Source: Methylocystis sp. L43
GTDB lineage: Bacteria > Pseudomonadota > Alphaproteobacteria > Rhizobiales > Beijerinckiaceae
Assembly (NCBI RefSeq): GCF_015709525.1
Contig: NZ_JADNRA010000029.1
Span: 1-64,000 of the forward strand
Reading direction: 5' to 3'
Length of the DNA stretch: 64,000 nucleotides
Below the pieces are notes generated by a model. The model ran no database searches. It was not told the DNA's origin and saw nothing but the letters and a program-made list of their open reading frames with translations. The number at the start of each line of letters is the position of its first letter. Position 1 is the first letter of the stretch. The translations under genes and the position numbers were made by a program. Positions 51,269 through 61,379 of this stretch are shown here, one piece after another.

Positions 51269-52488
51269 GCTTCGATCCGCTGGCGCGGCGGCTGCGCCGC
51301 GACAGGCTGCTGCTCCGGAGCCGGAGCCGGAGCGGCGGGCTCGGGCGCCCATCTGTCGAGAAGGGCGCGAAGCTTGCGCCGCGCCGCGCCCGTCTTCGCC
51401 TCGGTGACTCGGGAGAAGTAATATCCGGCGACGATGGCGACCCCCATCACCGAGAAGGCCACAGCATAATTTTGCGGGGTGGCGAGCTGCGTCGCCCAGT
51501 CGTTCCCCAATGTGCTGCCGACGGCCGCGCGCGCGAAGATCAGGATCGGCATATGGATGCTGTAGAGCGAGAAGGAAAAATCGGCGAGCGTCTTGTGAAA
51601 TTTTGGGCGCAGCAATGAAAAGCCTTCGGCCGGCCCATAGCGGAAGGCGAGCAGCACATTGATGAACAGGCCGGACGCGAGAAGATCGCCGGCATCCGCG
51701 AGCCAAGGATGCGCCTCGAGAAGATGCCCGCGCACGACCAGCCGGATGACCACGACGACGGCGGCGTAGAGGATGAGCGCCTGCCAGCGCGAGCGAATGA
51801 TCGGCCCGGCGAGCAGCGTGGCGAAGGCGCCGCCGGCCCAGAGAATATAGCCGAATTTGAACCAGCTCGGCGGCGTCGAGAGCGCCAGGAAGAGCGCCGC
51901 GCCGAGCGCGAAACCCAAAAAGCGCAGCGCCAGCGGGTAATTGCGCGCAAAAGGCAGCAGCAGCAACGGAAAGGTGACGTAGTACCAGAATTCGCAGGCG
52001 AGCGACCAGAGCGGCCCGTTGGTGCCGAAATAGTCGAAGGCGATGCCTTGCAGATTGAGAAAACTTGCAAGAAAAAGAATCGGGGAGAAATGGCCTTTGA
52101 ACAGCGGCCATTCGTAGACTCCGCTGCTGGCGAACAGCCATCTGCCGAGCGAATCGAGAACGAGCGTGAGCGCGACGGCAGGCCCCACGACGAGATAGAT
52201 TCGCGACACGCGATGAATGAAATATTCGCGCAGGAAGCCTTGGTTCTTGCGCATATGCGCGAGCACCGCGCCGCCGACGAGATAGCCCGACATCACGAAG
52301 AAGGCGAGCACCGCCTGATGCCCCAGCTCGAAGGCCGAATAGAACCACCAGACATAGGCGAGCGGCCCGTGCGGCGCGCTCATGATGTCAGCCTGGTTGG
52401 TGAACATGTTGTTCGTGTGGACCGCCAGCACGACAAGCGCGCCGAGCCAGCGGGACGCCTCGATGAATTGCGACAGAATGAACGGCAT
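51265..52488 (-). CDS. Acyltransferase 3 family membrane protein
   Basis: A 407-aa protein with about 10 hydrophobic helices, of the OafA/NodX acyltransferase-3 family that O-acetylates cell-surface polysaccharides. ASRWLGALVVLAVHTNNMF holds the conserved early His. REYFIHRVSRIYLVVGP has the R-x-x-R region, FGTNGPLWSLACEFWYY is a family hallmark, and YSIHMPILIFAR follows. A Pro/Ala/Gln-rich tail closes it. The last 4 bp overlap the convergent gor. Start 52488 is used; the upstream extension is basic and unconserved. Confidence 0.87.
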   Translation of the reverse strand: MPFILSQFIEASRWLGALVVLAVHTNNMFTNQADIMSAPHGPLAYVWWFYSAFELGHQAVLAFFVMSGYLVGGAVLAHMRKNQGFLREYFIHRVSRIYLVVGPAVALTLVLDSLGRWLFASSGVYEWPLFKGHFSPILFLASFLNLQGIAFDYFGTNGPLWSLACEFWYYVTFPLLLLPFARNYPLALRFLGFALGAALFLALSTPPSWFKFGYILWAGGAFATLLAGPIIRSRWQALILYAAVVVVIRLVVRGHLLEAHPWLADAGDLLASGLFINVLLAFRYGPAEGFSLLRPKFHKTLADFSFSLYSIHMPILIFARAAVGSTLGNDWATQLATPQNYAVAFSVMGVAIVAGYYFSRVTEAKTGAARRKLRALLDRWAPEPAAPAPAPEQQPVAAQPPRQRIEA

Positions 52489-52681
52489 CGCCCCGGTTCG
52501 CCCCCTCGCTCTCGGCCGCGCTCGCGCCCCGGCTTTATAGCCGGTCGCCCCCGGCTTCGCCAAATCGCCGCGGCCAAGCGCAGGGTCGCATTAAGGGCAA
52601 TAATCCACTATAAGCGCCGCTGGCGTCGCTGCGAGAACGACCCCAGCGCCTATCCGGCCTGATTTTGCGGAGTTTTGCGAA

Positions 52682-54061
52682 GTGGAACGTTGGTCGCCGG
52701 GCAGCTGGAGAAATCTACCGATCGAGCAGACGCCGGTCTATCGGGACCAGACGGCGCTCGCCGACGTCGAGCGCCAGCTCAGCGGCTTTCCGCCGCTCGT
52801 TTTCGCCGGAGAAGCGCGCAACCTGAAGCGTCACTTGGCGGGTGTGGCCACCGGCAAGGCGTTCCTGCTGCAGGGCGGGGACTGCGCCGAGAGCTTCTCT
52901 GAACATTCGGCGGACAACATCCGCGACTTCTTCCGGGTTTTCCTGCAGATGGCGGTCGTGCTGACCTACGCCGCCGGGTCGCCGGTGGTGAAGGTCGGGC
53001 GCATCGCCGGCCAGTTCGCCAAGCCGCGCTCCTCGCCGCTCGAAAAGCAGGGCGACATTGAGCTGCCGAGCTATCGCGGCGACATCATCAATGACCTCGC
53101 GTTCAACCCGCAGGCGCGCGAACCCGATCCGCAGCGCCAGCTGCTCGCCTATCGGCAATCCGCGGCGACGCTGAACCTCATCCGCGCCTTTGCGGCGGGC
53201 GGCTTCGCCAATCTCGAAAACGTCCATCGCTGGATGCTCGGCTTCGTCAAAAGCAGCCCGCAATCGGAGCGCTATCAGAAGCTCGCCGATCAGATCACCG
53301 AGACCTTAAGCTTCATGCGCGCGATCGGTCTCGATCCGGAGCACCATCCGGAATTGCGCGGCACCGACTTCTACACTTCGCATGAGGCGCTGCTGCTCTG
53401 CTACGAACAGTCGCTGACCCGCATCGACTCGACGACAGGCGATTATTACGCCACCTCCGGCCATATGCTGTGGGTCGGCGACCGCACCCGTCAGGAAGAC
53501 GGCGCCCATATCGAATTCGTCCGCGGCGTCAAAAACCCGCTTGGGCTGAAATGCGGTCCGAGCCTGAAGCCCGACGGGCTTCTGCGCCTCATCGACGCGC
53601 TCGATCCCGAGAACGAGCCCGGCAGACTCACGCTGATCTGCCGCTTCGGCGCGGACAAGATCGAGGATTCCCTGCCTGCGCTGGTGCGGGCGGTGACGCG
53701 CGAGGGCCGCAAGATCGTCTGGTCCTGCGATCCGATGCATGGCAATACCGTCAGCGCCGGAGGCTACAAGACGCGGCCGTTCGATCGGATCATGTCGGAA
53801 ATCCGCAACTTCTTCGCCGTGCATCAGGCGGAGGGATCCTACGCCGGCGGCATCCATCTCGAGATGACCGGCAAGGACGTCACCGAATGCATGGGCGGCG
53901 CGCGGGCGATTTCGGAGAGCGATCTGCGCGACCGCTATCACACCTATTGCGATCCGCGCCTCAACGCCGAACAGGCGATCGAAGTCGCGTTCCTGGTGGC
54001 CGAGCTCTTGAAGGCGGAACGCGTCGCCCGCGGCGTGCAGGAGCAGCACGCGGCGGAGTAA
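52682..54061 (+). CDS. 3-deoxy-7-phosphoheptulonate synthase class II
   Basis: A 459-aa plant-type (class II) DAHP synthase, the first step of the shikimate pathway, condensing PEP and erythrose-4-[41 protein letters not shown] (metal-binding Cys), [47 protein letters not shown] and [19 protein letters not shown] are all diagnostic. GTG 52682 is the start, giving the usual length. The neighbouring acyltransferase is divergent. Confidence 0.95.
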   Translation: MERWSPGSWRNLPIEQTPVYRDQTALADVERQLSGFPPLVFAGEARNLKRHLAGVATGKAFLLQGGDCAESFSEHSADNIRDFFRVFLQMAVVLTYAAGSPVVKVGRIAGQFAKPRSSPLEKQGDIELPSYRGDIINDLAFNPQAREPDPQRQLLAYRQSAATLNLIRAFAAGGFANLENVHRWMLGFVKSSPQSERYQKLADQITETLSFMRAIGLDPEHHPELRGTDFYTSHEALLLCYEQSLTRIDSTTGDYYATSGHMLWVGDRTRQEDGAHIEFVRGVKNPLGLKCGPSLKPDGLLRLIDALDPENEPGRLTLICRFGADKIEDSLPALVRAVTREGRKIVWSCDPMHGNTVSAGGYKTRPFDRIMSEIRNFFAVHQAEGSYAGGIHLEMTGKDVTECMGGARAISESDLRDRYHTYCDPRLNAEQAIEVAFLVAELLKAERVARGVQEQHAAE

Positions 54062-54080
54062 GGCGAGACGCGCGGGCTGG

Positions 54081-55223
54081 CTAGCCCGTCGTCTCTTCCG
54101 CCTCGCGGACCGTCATCTCGGCGCCGTGCCAGACGAAATCGTCGTAAAGCAGCGCGTCGATGTACATCACCGGCAGCATCAGGTCGCGCACGATCAGCGC
54201 GAACGGCGTGCGCCAATCGAGCGGGAAGCCGCAGACGCGCGCCAGCCAGATCTCGCCGCCATGCAGCGAAAAGACGACGAGCGTCGTGACCAGCGCCACC
54301 GTGGAGATCCCGCCGTCGAGCTGCACGGCGGCGTAGGCGCCGAGCACGATCGCCGCAAAACTGCCGTTCATGAATTCCGGAACGTAATGCGCGGGAAAGG
54401 TCGCGCGCCGCAGCCGCGCCCAGCGCACATGCCGCGAATAGACCTCACGCGCCGTGCGTCGGCCGAGCGGCTGCTCGAAGGGCATGTCGACGAGGCGCAC
54501 ATCCATGCCCTGTGCGCGAATGACCTTGGTCGAGGCGGCGTCCTCGGCGATTTCGCTCGCCAGCGCGCGAATGCCGCCAGCTCTGTCGAGCACGTCGCGC
54601 CGCCACATCATGTTCTTGCCCTGAGCGAAGGCGGCGCCGATCGCCTCGGCGCCATATTGCCAGCGCGCCTGGAACGTATTGAGGATCGCGCATTCGACCG
54701 TCGCCCAGAAGCCATTCGGCCGCGAACCAATCGGCATCGACACGCTCATCGCTGTATTGTCACGGAACGCGGCAAGCATGGTTTGGATATAGTCGCGCGG
54801 CGGCAGCGCGTTGGAGTCCGCGAGAATCACGTGATGATGGCGCGCCGCATCCCAGCCTTTGACGCAATTATTGAGCTTGGGATTGGCGCTGACATAATCG
54901 TCGCCGACGAGCAGCCGCGCCTCGCGCTCCGGATGCGCCGCGATCAGCCGCTCGACCAGCGGAATGACGGGATCGCTCGGCGACTGCACGCAGAAGATGA
55001 TCTCATAGTCGGGATAGTCGAGATTGAAGGTCGCGCCGAGCGTCTCCTCGCTGAAGGGCTCCAGCCCGCGCAAGGGCCGCACGACGCTCACCGGCGGCGC
55101 ATTGTCCGGCGGCGGCAGAGTCCGCGCCCGCGCCCGGCATTTCCGGGACATCAGCGCCACGCTTGTGAAATTGAGGATGAGAATGACGGCGCACCAGGCG
55201 GCGCAGATATAGGCCAGGATCAT
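54081..55223 (-). CDS. hpnI: GT21-type glycosyltransferase, hopanoid HpnI-like
   Basis: A 380-aa membrane-bound glycosyltransferase resembling ceramide glucosyltransferase. The N-terminal helix (MILAYICAAWCAVILILNF) is followed by the GT-A domain: VSVVRPLRGLEPFSEETL, NPKLNNCVKGWDAARHH, ILADSNALPPRDY (D1/D2), the catalytic Asp in ASEIAEDAASTKV and the SRHVRWARL motif, a (Q/R)xxRW. About three C-terminal helices follow. In hopanoid producers such a gene, HpnI, transfers a GlcNAc to bacteriohopanetetrol. No other hpn gene is in the window, so HpnI is a family-based call. Confidence 0.8.
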   Translation of the reverse strand: MILAYICAAWCAVILILNFTSVALMSRKCRARARTLPPPDNAPPVSVVRPLRGLEPFSEETLGATFNLDYPDYEIIFCVQSPSDPVIPLVERLIAAHPEREARLLVGDDYVSANPKLNNCVKGWDAARHHHVILADSNALPPRDYIQTMLAAFRDNTAMSVSMPIGSRPNGFWATVECAILNTFQARWQYGAEAIGAAFAQGKNMMWRRDVLDRAGGIRALASEIAEDAASTKVIRAQGMDVRLVDMPFEQPLGRRTAREVYSRHVRWARLRRATFPAHYVPEFMNGSFAAIVLGAYAAVQLDGGISTVALVTTLVVFSLHGGEIWLARVCGFPLDWRTPFALIVRDLMLPVMYIDALLYDDFVWHGAEMTVREAEETTG

Positions 55224-55467
55224 GAACGGCGCTTTTTCTTAAGAGTCGTAACGCAAAGAATCGCAACACCAAACGCCGGCGGAGTCGCGCGGCTTCCGGC
55301 GCGCAACGCCGGGACGCGGCCATTTCGAAATACCGCCTGACAAAGACGCGGGGTCTTGGCAAAAGGATGGTGGCGCGAGAATCTTCTCCCGACGCGCGGC
55401 TGTTGAAAATTCCTGCTGTAAGTCCTGCTGCTGAATCCCTTGTTGAAACTCCTGACGAAGCTTCCTC

Positions 55468-56820
55468 ATGACCTCTCCGATCGTTCGTTTCGCGCCCTCG
55501 CCGACCGGCCGCATTCACATCGGCAACGCGCGCGTCGCTTTGTTCAACTTTCTGTTCGCCGCCGCCAACCTTGGACGATTCGCGCTACGGTTCGATGACA
55601 CTGATTTTGCTAGATCCAGCGAGGAATTCGCGCGCGCGATCGAGATCGATCTCGCCTGGCTGGGCGTCGTTCCGCACGCGGTTTTCCGCCAGTCGGAGCG
55701 CGTCGCCCTCTATGAGGAGGCCGCCGATCGTCTGCGGCGATCCGGCCGCCTCTATCCTTGCTATGAAACCCAAGAAGAGTTGGACAAGCGCCGCAAGATG
55801 CAGCAGGCGCGCGGGCTGCCCCCGGTCTATGATCGTGCGGCGTTGCGCCTCTCCGCATCTGATCGCGCCGCGCTCGAAGCCGAGGGCCGACAGCCGCACT
55901 GGCGATTCATGCTCGAGCCGGGCGTCGCCGAATGGAATGATCTTGTGCGCGGTCCGGCGCATATCGACTGTTCGGCCCTGTCGGACCCGGTCCTGATCCG
56001 CGAGGATGGCAGTTTTCTTTACACGCTGCCCTCGGTCGTCGACGACATCGACATGGGGATCACCCATATTATTCGCGGCGAAGACCACGTCACCAATACG
56101 GCCGTGCAGTTGCAGCTCATGCGAGCGCTTGCGCCGCATGCGCCGGCGTCGATTTTCGCGCATCACAATCTTCTGATAGGCGCGGGCGGCGAGGCTCTGT
56201 CAAAGCGCACCGGATCGCTCTCCATCGCCTCGCTGCGCGAAGACGGCTACGAGCCTCTCGCCGTCGCCGCACTGGCGACGCTGACCGGCTCCTCGGACAA
56301 TGTCCACGCCGTGCGCTCGCTCGGCGAACTCGCACAGAGGTTCAATCTGTCGCATGTCTCGCGCAATCCCGCGCGTTTCGACCCCGCCGATCTTGAAACT
56401 CTGACACACCGGACTCTCGCGCTTTACGAATATGATGACGTGCGCGAGCGGCTCGAAGCCTTGACGATCGTCGGCCGCAAGGCGGAGCCGCTATGGCGCG
56501 CGGCGCGCGGCAATCTTGCGCGTTTCGACGATATTCTGACATGGTGGCGCGTCGTGGACGGCGAGATCGAGCCGATCCGCGAGGATGAATCATTCCTGAA
56601 AGACGCGGCGCAGCTTTTGCCGTCGGAGCCTTGGGACGAGACCACATGGGCGGCCTGGACGAGCGACATCAAGACGGCGACCGGCAGGAAGGGCAAGGCG
56701 CTCTTTCATCCGCTGCGGCTGGCGCTGACCGGCGCCGAGAGCGGGCCGGAGCTCGCCGCGCTGCTGCCGCTCATCGGCCACGCCAAGGCGTTGTCGCGGC
56801 TCGTGGGCGCCGGCGCATGA
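55468..56820 (+). CDS. gltX: Glutamyl-tRNA synthetase
   Basis: A 450-aa class I synthetase. The HIGH signature is in [20 protein letters not shown] (about 8-27), and the KMSKS equivalent is [11 protein letters not shown] (about 241). [19 protein letters not shown] is the tRNA-contact region. The length and Gly/Ala ends are those of shorter alphaproteobacterial GluRS copies. Alphaproteobacteria often carry two, one preferring tRNA-Gln; which type this is cannot be told by eye. It is followed 14 nt later by a DUF1622 gene. Confidence 0.92.
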   Translation: MTSPIVRFAPSPTGRIHIGNARVALFNFLFAAANLGRFALRFDDTDFARSSEEFARAIEIDLAWLGVVPHAVFRQSERVALYEEAADRLRRSGRLYPCYETQEELDKRRKMQQARGLPPVYDRAALRLSASDRAALEAEGRQPHWRFMLEPGVAEWNDLVRGPAHIDCSALSDPVLIREDGSFLYTLPSVVDDIDMGITHIIRGEDHVTNTAVQLQLMRALAPHAPASIFAHHNLLIGAGGEALSKRTGSLSIASLREDGYEPLAVAALATLTGSSDNVHAVRSLGELAQRFNLSHVSRNPARFDPADLETLTHRTLALYEYDDVRERLEALTIVGRKAEPLWRAARGNLARFDDILTWWRVVDGEIEPIREDESFLKDAAQLLPSEPWDETTWAAWTSDIKTATGRKGKALFHPLRLALTGAESGPELAALLPLIGHAKALSRLVGAGA

Positions 56821-56833
56821 AAGCGATGCGCTA

Positions 56834-57226
56834 GTGCCCTATCTCGCGAGCATCCACGAGATCATCAACTTCGCCGGTCTGGCGCTCGACGTCGTCGGCG
56901 TGCTGATCATCGTCATTGGCGCGGTCCTGTCGACGCTGGCTTTTCTGACGCCCTGGCGGAAAAATCCCCTTACCTATCGCGGCTACCGAAAGAATGTCGG
57001 CCGCTCGATCCTGCTCGGGTTGGAGTTTCTCGTCGGCGGCGACATCATCCGGACCGTCTCCGTCGAACATCCAAGCCTCGAAAACGTCTTCGTGCTCGGC
57101 CTGATCGTGATGATCCGCACGGGGATGAGCTTTACGATGGAGGCGGAGCTCGAAGGCCGCTGGCCGTGGCAGGGCCGAAGCCTGGAAACCGCGGCGCCAA
57201 GCGAAGATGAAACCACGCCGTCATAG
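56834..57226 (+). CDS. DUF1622 membrane protein
   Basis: A 130-aa protein from GTG 56834 (VPYLASIHEI). Three hydrophobic segments (IINFAGLALDVVGVLIIVIG, SILLGLEFLVGGDIIRTVSV and NVFVLGLIVMIRTGMSF) match DUF1622, in which LLGLEFLVGGDIIRTV is the most conserved part. Function is unknown. A Glu/Thr-rich cytoplasmic tail closes it. It overlaps by 6 bp the end of the broken minus-strand gene. Confidence 0.83.
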   Translation: MPYLASIHEIINFAGLALDVVGVLIIVIGAVLSTLAFLTPWRKNPLTYRGYRKNVGRSILLGLEFLVGGDIIRTVSVEHPSLENVFVLGLIVMIRTGMSFTMEAELEGRWPWQGRSLETAAPSEDETTPS

Positions 57227-57956
57227 GACTAACTTAGTCACATACAGCGACCGGCAGTTGGCCGTTCTCGCGATAGTGTTCGTTGCAGTCTCCATCGCCG
57301 CAATTTGCGGCCTCGCAAAAAACCCGCCGGCCCCATCTGGGCGAACTCTTTGAATGTCGTAACAGAAGCGTGTGATGTGGTTAACGCTAAGAAAAAAGCT
57401 GTCATTGTAGCTTGCTGACCCCCAAATATAAAATTTTTTAACTTTTCTGGCTATGAATTTTTCTAGGCATGACTTTGGAATAATAGCGTAATTGACACTT
57501 ACAGAGCTTTTTGGTGCGATATAAAATGGCACGACATTAGCTGTAACTCCTATACGCATCGTCTTTACTTATTGGAATGTCGGTCTCAGCCCATGTTATT
57601 CTAGCCTCAGCCCCGGAGGTTGCGGAATTGCCAGAATTTTCCCACTCTCCAACGATATCATAGCTGGAACTATCACCTTGTTCGAGCTTGATATTTTTCA
57701 AGTAAACGGAAGGTTGGCTAGTTTTCCATTGGAAATAGGCACCGATGCCCGTAGCTACGACGGTCAGCCCAGTGAAAAACACAATCCATACAGAGCTATT
57801 AGTTTGATAAGCTTTTGCGGCAGTGCTTTTTTCTGTTTTCTTCGGGCTTCCATTGATAGCCAAAGGAATGATTTGGTGATTATCGGGCTTATCGTTTCCG
57901 TTGGCTTTTTTTGGATTCTTCGCGCCAACGTTGCCTCTTCGCTTTATGCCTCTCAT
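57221..57956 (-). pseudogene. Frameshifted AT-rich membrane protein gene
   Basis: Two overlapping minus-strand frames read as one protein broken near 57537-57559. The first half (57956 to about 57537) has a Lys/Asn-rich start (MRGIKRRGNVG), a membrane segment (SVWIVFFTGLTVVATGIGAY) and FQWKTSQPSVYLKNIK. The second half, in another frame, gives PFYIAPKSSVSVNYAII and FYIWGSASYNDSF, then HITRFCYDI. This organisation (one helix plus a beta domain with an aromatic Tyr-Asp-x-Phe...Arg-x-Phe-Cys end) is common in orphan phage- or island-borne proteins. Base composition is much more AT-rich than the flanks. A programmed shift or sequencing error cannot be excluded. Confidence 0.6.
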
Positions 57957-58088
57957 TCTAAAGCCTCTGTGCAAAAACAATCCCGGCTCAGCCCACGAAG
58001 GACAATCACTCGCCGAAAGAGGCAAGCGAGCGCCTCTCCACTGTGCTGAGCGCTTTCGCCCCCAGCTTCTCATTTTGCGCGCGCCAAC

Positions 58089-58664
58089 TCACGCCGGCAG
58101 CACCGCAACGCCGAACAGCCAGGGGTGCAGATAGAGCACGATGAGGAACAGCGCCGTTCCGACGCCGAGCGCGATCGCGTCGCCGCGCGTGAACTGCGTG
58201 ATCCGCGGCGCGCCGCCGTCCCCGCGCTTCTTCACCGCGATGCGGTCGAAGACGCCCCAGGCGAGAAAAGACCCGAACAGGATCATGCCGCCGAGATCGC
58301 CGTTGACGAGAAGATGCGCGAGCGCCCAGCTCTTTATCGCGACGAGCGTCGGATGGCGCAGCGCGCCGCGAATCCGGCCCGGCGGCGCGCGGCGGCTCGC
58401 GATCGCGACGAAGGCGAACCAGACGAGCGGCATGGCGAGATGGCGTCCCCATGACGGCGGCGACCAGACATAAATCAAGCCCTCCGCGCGATAACGAATG
58501 AAGCCATAGATGATGAGCCCGAGACCGATGGCGGCGACGAGACCGTAGGCGGCCTTATAGGTTTGAAGGCCGTAGCGCTCGATCAGACTGGCGCGCGTCT
58601 CGCGAAAGCTCGTTAGCGTATGGACCCCGAGAAAAATCACGATTCCGAGAATGAGAATAAGCAT
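58089..58664 (-). CDS. NnrU-family membrane protein
   Basis: A 191-aa protein with about six hydrophobic helices. LILGIVIFLGVHTLTSFRET is the NnrU start, followed by YKAAYGLVAAIGLGLIIYGF, RHLAMPLVWFAFVAIAS and LRHPTLVAIKSWALAHLLVN, which hold the conserved His residues. NnrU is linked to nitric oxide or nitrite metabolism in some denitrifiers and is related to isoprenylcysteine methyltransferase-like folds. Nothing nearby supports denitrification. Confidence 0.87.
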   Translation of the reverse strand: MLILILGIVIFLGVHTLTSFRETRASLIERYGLQTYKAAYGLVAAIGLGLIIYGFIRYRAEGLIYVWSPPSWGRHLAMPLVWFAFVAIASRRAPPGRIRGALRHPTLVAIKSWALAHLLVNGDLGGMILFGSFLAWGVFDRIAVKKRGDGGAPRITQFTRGDAIALGVGTALFLIVLYLHPWLFGVAVLPA

Positions 58665-58691
58665 GGGTTCTCCAGCTCCATCGATTGGCTG

Positions 58692-59039
58692 CTAAAAGCA
58701 CCGCACCTGCGCCTCGGCCTGGGCGCGGCGTAATTCCTGGAGCGCATCGCGCGCCGCATCCGTATTGCGCATCAGCGCGCCGACCTGCCCCGCCTGCTGA
58801 TTGACGCTCGCAACGGTCTCGGCTGTGACATACCGCTCATAAGGCAGAATGGTCGCGATGACGTCTATGGAGCAGGAGCACTGCTCCAAAGAGAGGCGCG
58901 TGTCGCCGTTCGCCTTCATGCAGCCGAAGACGTAATCGGCGCGCGCGGAGGTCGGATAGTCGTTGAGATCCGCCGCCCGCGCCCAGCCGCCCGCGAGCGG
59001 AAGCAGCGCGATAATAAGGAATTTCGATACCGGGCGCAT
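58692..59039 (-). CDS. Secreted Cys-containing protein, unknown function
   Basis: A 115-aa protein with a signal peptide (KFLIIALLPLAGGWARA, cut near ARA-AD). The mature part, NDYPTSARADYVFGCMKANG, LSLEQCSCSIDVIATILPYE and a Gln/Ala-rich helix ending QVRCF, has four Cys. It resembles small periplasmic proteins I associate with methylotrophs, but I cannot name the family. It starts about 145 nt from the divergent 59183 gene. Confidence 0.7.
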   Translation of the reverse strand: MRPVSKFLIIALLPLAGGWARAADLNDYPTSARADYVFGCMKANGDTRLSLEQCSCSIDVIATILPYERYVTAETVASVNQQAGQVGALMRNTDAARDALQELRRAQAEAQVRCF

Positions 59040-59182
59040 CTTTTTCGTTCCTGCCGGGTTCTTTCCTTGGACAGCCTATCGCACGCGCGTGGGCGACGCA
59101 CCGAACCGCTATTAGACGAAGGGATGACGCGCAAGCTGAGTTTCAGAGCAGCGTCGTCCAGCATTTGAACAGGGAGGACGGC

Positions 59183-59761
59183 ATGTCGAAGCCGCTTAGT
59201 CCTATTTGGTTGCTGATGATGGCGGCGCTCGTCTGCGCGCCTCTATCGTTCGCTTTCGCTCATGGCGCGATGCAGCGCCGGCAGAACGCCTGCATGCTGA
59301 AAATCGGCCCCGATATCATGTATTTCTCCGGCTATCAGCCTGCGGCGTCGCGCAACAGGTTCTGTGAGGACATTCCCATGACTGGCGCGACGATTTTCGT
59401 CCTCGATTATGCTCAGGACGAGCTGCGGGAGATGTCGACTGACTTTCGCATCATCCGCGACATCGGCGACAAGGGGTCGCAGGAGCGCCTCGACGCCATC
59501 ACCGTGGCCTACCTGCCGCCAAAGGTCTATCCGGCCGGCACGCTGAACTTTGAGCATGTCTTTAACGAGACCGGCCAATTCGTCGGGATCGTCACGGCGG
59601 ACGGTCCCAACGGCGAGCATTGGGTGTCGCGGTTCCCCTTCACCGTCGGCGGCCGACCGCTGCTCGCGCGGATGCCTTACGTTCTTTTTGCGGCCGCCGG
59701 CGTTCTGGCTCTCGTGCTGTTCGTTTGGGGAAAAGATGACCAACGCGCGCGCGGCGTTTAG
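59183..59761 (+). CDS. Predicted periplasmic protein with C-terminal membrane anchor
   Basis: A 192-aa protein. An N-terminal signal or helix (LLMMAALVCAPLSFAFAHG) is followed by a beta-rich domain of about 125 residues (MYFSGYQPAASRNRFCEDIP, GATIFVLDYAQDELREM and FNETGQFVGIVTA) and a C-terminal helix (MPYVLFAAAGVLALVLFVWG) with a short basic tail. It has two Cys and no recognisable active site. GGGAGG lies 7 nt before the ATG. A strong terminator follows. Family not recognised. Confidence 0.72.
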   Translation: MSKPLSPIWLLMMAALVCAPLSFAFAHGAMQRRQNACMLKIGPDIMYFSGYQPAASRNRFCEDIPMTGATIFVLDYAQDELREMSTDFRIIRDIGDKGSQERLDAITVAYLPPKVYPAGTLNFEHVFNETGQFVGIVTADGPNGEHWVSRFPFTVGGRPLLARMPYVLFAAAGVLALVLFVWGKDDQRARGV

Positions 59762-59844
59762 GCGCGGCGTCATGTAGCCGTTAAATTGGACGCGCATAGA
59801 CTTCGCCGAGCCTTCTGAACGTACTGCGTATCAAGGAAAGCTCA

Positions 59845-59879
59845 AACGCCGGGCCGGAGGTACGTCCGGCGTTTTTTTT
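59845..59879 (+). terminator. Rho-independent terminator
   Basis: The stem AACGCCGG / CCGGCGTT with a 13-nt loop is followed directly by eight T. It ends the transcript of the 59183 gene about 85 nt after its stop. It is the cleanest intrinsic terminator in the window. Confidence 0.85.
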
Positions 59880-60009
59880 GCGGTCCCAAGCGCGCCGTCA
59901 GACGGGACTGAATTTTCAAAAAACAACGTGATTTTGAAGACTTAACCATATACTGCCTCTTGCCGAAGCCGCGCTGTCTTGCCATCATCGCGGCGGGCTG
60001 GGGGCTGCC

Positions 60010-61323
60010 ATGGGCGAATTGGTTAAGCGATTTTCAGGATTCAGTTACAGCGCGCAGGGCGGACTGCAGCGCGACGGCAAGCGCATTCATCTGGGCCCAC
60101 AGGCGCGTCAACTTCTTGAAATGCTTCTTGAATCGCCTGGCGTCCTGGTCACCAAGGGCGAAATCGCCGCGCGGCTGTGGCCGGATCGCGCCGCATCCGA
60201 CGATTCCATCGATCGCTGCGCCTATCTTTTGCGGAAGCCGCTGCGCGACGCCGGCGGCGAGGAGCTGATCGCAACCGCCTATGGCCGGGGGCTGTTGCTC
60301 CGCGGAACGGTCGAAACCATCGACGAGGGCGCCGCGCAAACGCTTCGCCTCGCGCCGTTGAGCGAGCCGCATATTCTCGATCTCTGGCAGACCGCCTATG
60401 AGCTTGCCGGGGACCGCACGCGAGAGGGCTTCGCCCGCGCGCAGGAAGCGATCGCATCCGCCGCCCAGATCGACCCCGGCAACCCGGCGGTCTGGTCGCT
60501 CGCCGCCGACATCGCCGCCGGCCGCGTCGTGCGCGGATTTCTTCGTCCCACCCAGGCTACGGCGATGATCGAGGACTTCGCCGGCCGGGCGCTCGGCGTC
60601 CTGCGCGGTCACACGCCGGCGCGGGCCGTTCTCGGCTGGGCCCGCGGCGCGCTGAGGGGCAAGGTTTCCGAGGGCCTCGCGCTCCTCGATCAGGCGGTCG
60701 CCGATGACCCGCTCTACGGCAAGGCGCGCGTCTACCGCAGTTGGCTGCTTGCGGCGGCCGATCGTCTCGACGACGGCGTCGCCGATTGCGAAGAGGGCCT
60801 CGTCAACTCGCCGCACGATCAGGCGTTGCTGTCGGTGCGCGCATGGCTCATCCTCTGCGCCGGCGACCTCGAGCGGGCGCGCCGCTATGCGCGCGACGGA
60901 CTCGATTTAAGACCGGACGCCGCGACTCTGCATCTCGTGATGTCCATCGCCTACAGCCTTCAGGGCGTTCACGAACAGGCGGTGAGCGCGGCGCGCCGCG
61001 CCGTCGCCGCGAGCCCGGACGATCCCTTCCAATTGACCGTGCTCGCCTATTCGCTCGCCCGCGCCGGCCGCGCCGAGGAGGCGCAAGCGCTCATCGGCAG
61101 GCTGATCCAAGACGCCGAGCTCTACGCGCCGCCCTGCTTTCTCGGCGCGGCGTTTTTTGCTCTGGGCAAGCGCGCCGAGGCGCTGGAAGCGATTCGACGC
61201 GGCCTTTCCGAAGGTTGTCCCTGGAGTTCCTTCGCACGCGTCGATCCGCGCTTCGTCGCCTTGCGCGGCGCGATCGACGGATTTGCCCGCCCGCAGCAGG
61301 ACGAGGCGCGCCCCGCCGGTTGA
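60010..61323 (+). CDS. Winged-helix (OmpR-type) regulator with TPR-like domain
   Basis: A 437-aa putative transcription factor. Residues about 15-100 form a winged helix-turn-helix of the Trans_reg_C type (LGPQARQLLEMLLESPGVLV, KGEIAARLWPDRAASDDSID and ELIATAYGRGLLL). The rest is a helical repeat domain of TPR type (AVWSLAADIAAGR, GLALLDQAVADDPLYGKAR, EGLVNSPHDQALLSVRAWLI and HEQAVSAARRAVAASPDDP). No receiver domain or membrane segment is seen. The architecture resembles HilA/CadC-like regulators that sense through protein contacts. Targets are unknown. Confidence 0.82.
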   Translation: MGELVKRFSGFSYSAQGGLQRDGKRIHLGPQARQLLEMLLESPGVLVTKGEIAARLWPDRAASDDSIDRCAYLLRKPLRDAGGEELIATAYGRGLLLRGTVETIDEGAAQTLRLAPLSEPHILDLWQTAYELAGDRTREGFARAQEAIASAAQIDPGNPAVWSLAADIAAGRVVRGFLRPTQATAMIEDFAGRALGVLRGHTPARAVLGWARGALRGKVSEGLALLDQAVADDPLYGKARVYRSWLLAAADRLDDGVADCEEGLVNSPHDQALLSVRAWLILCAGDLERARRYARDGLDLRPDAATLHLVMSIAYSLQGVHEQAVSAARRAVAASPDDPFQLTVLAYSLARAGRAEEAQALIGRLIQDAELYAPPCFLGAAFFALGKRAEALEAIRRGLSEGCPWSSFARVDPRFVALRGAIDGFARPQQDEARPAG

Positions 61324-61379
61324 AATTGCCCGCCTCAGCGCTTATTGGCGCTGCACAGCATTCTTCCGGAAGGAAAAAA

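Noticed and set aside
54126-55340. 404-codon frame opposite the HpnI-like gene
   Set aside because: Antisense shadow; the minus-strand frame has complete glycosyltransferase motifs.
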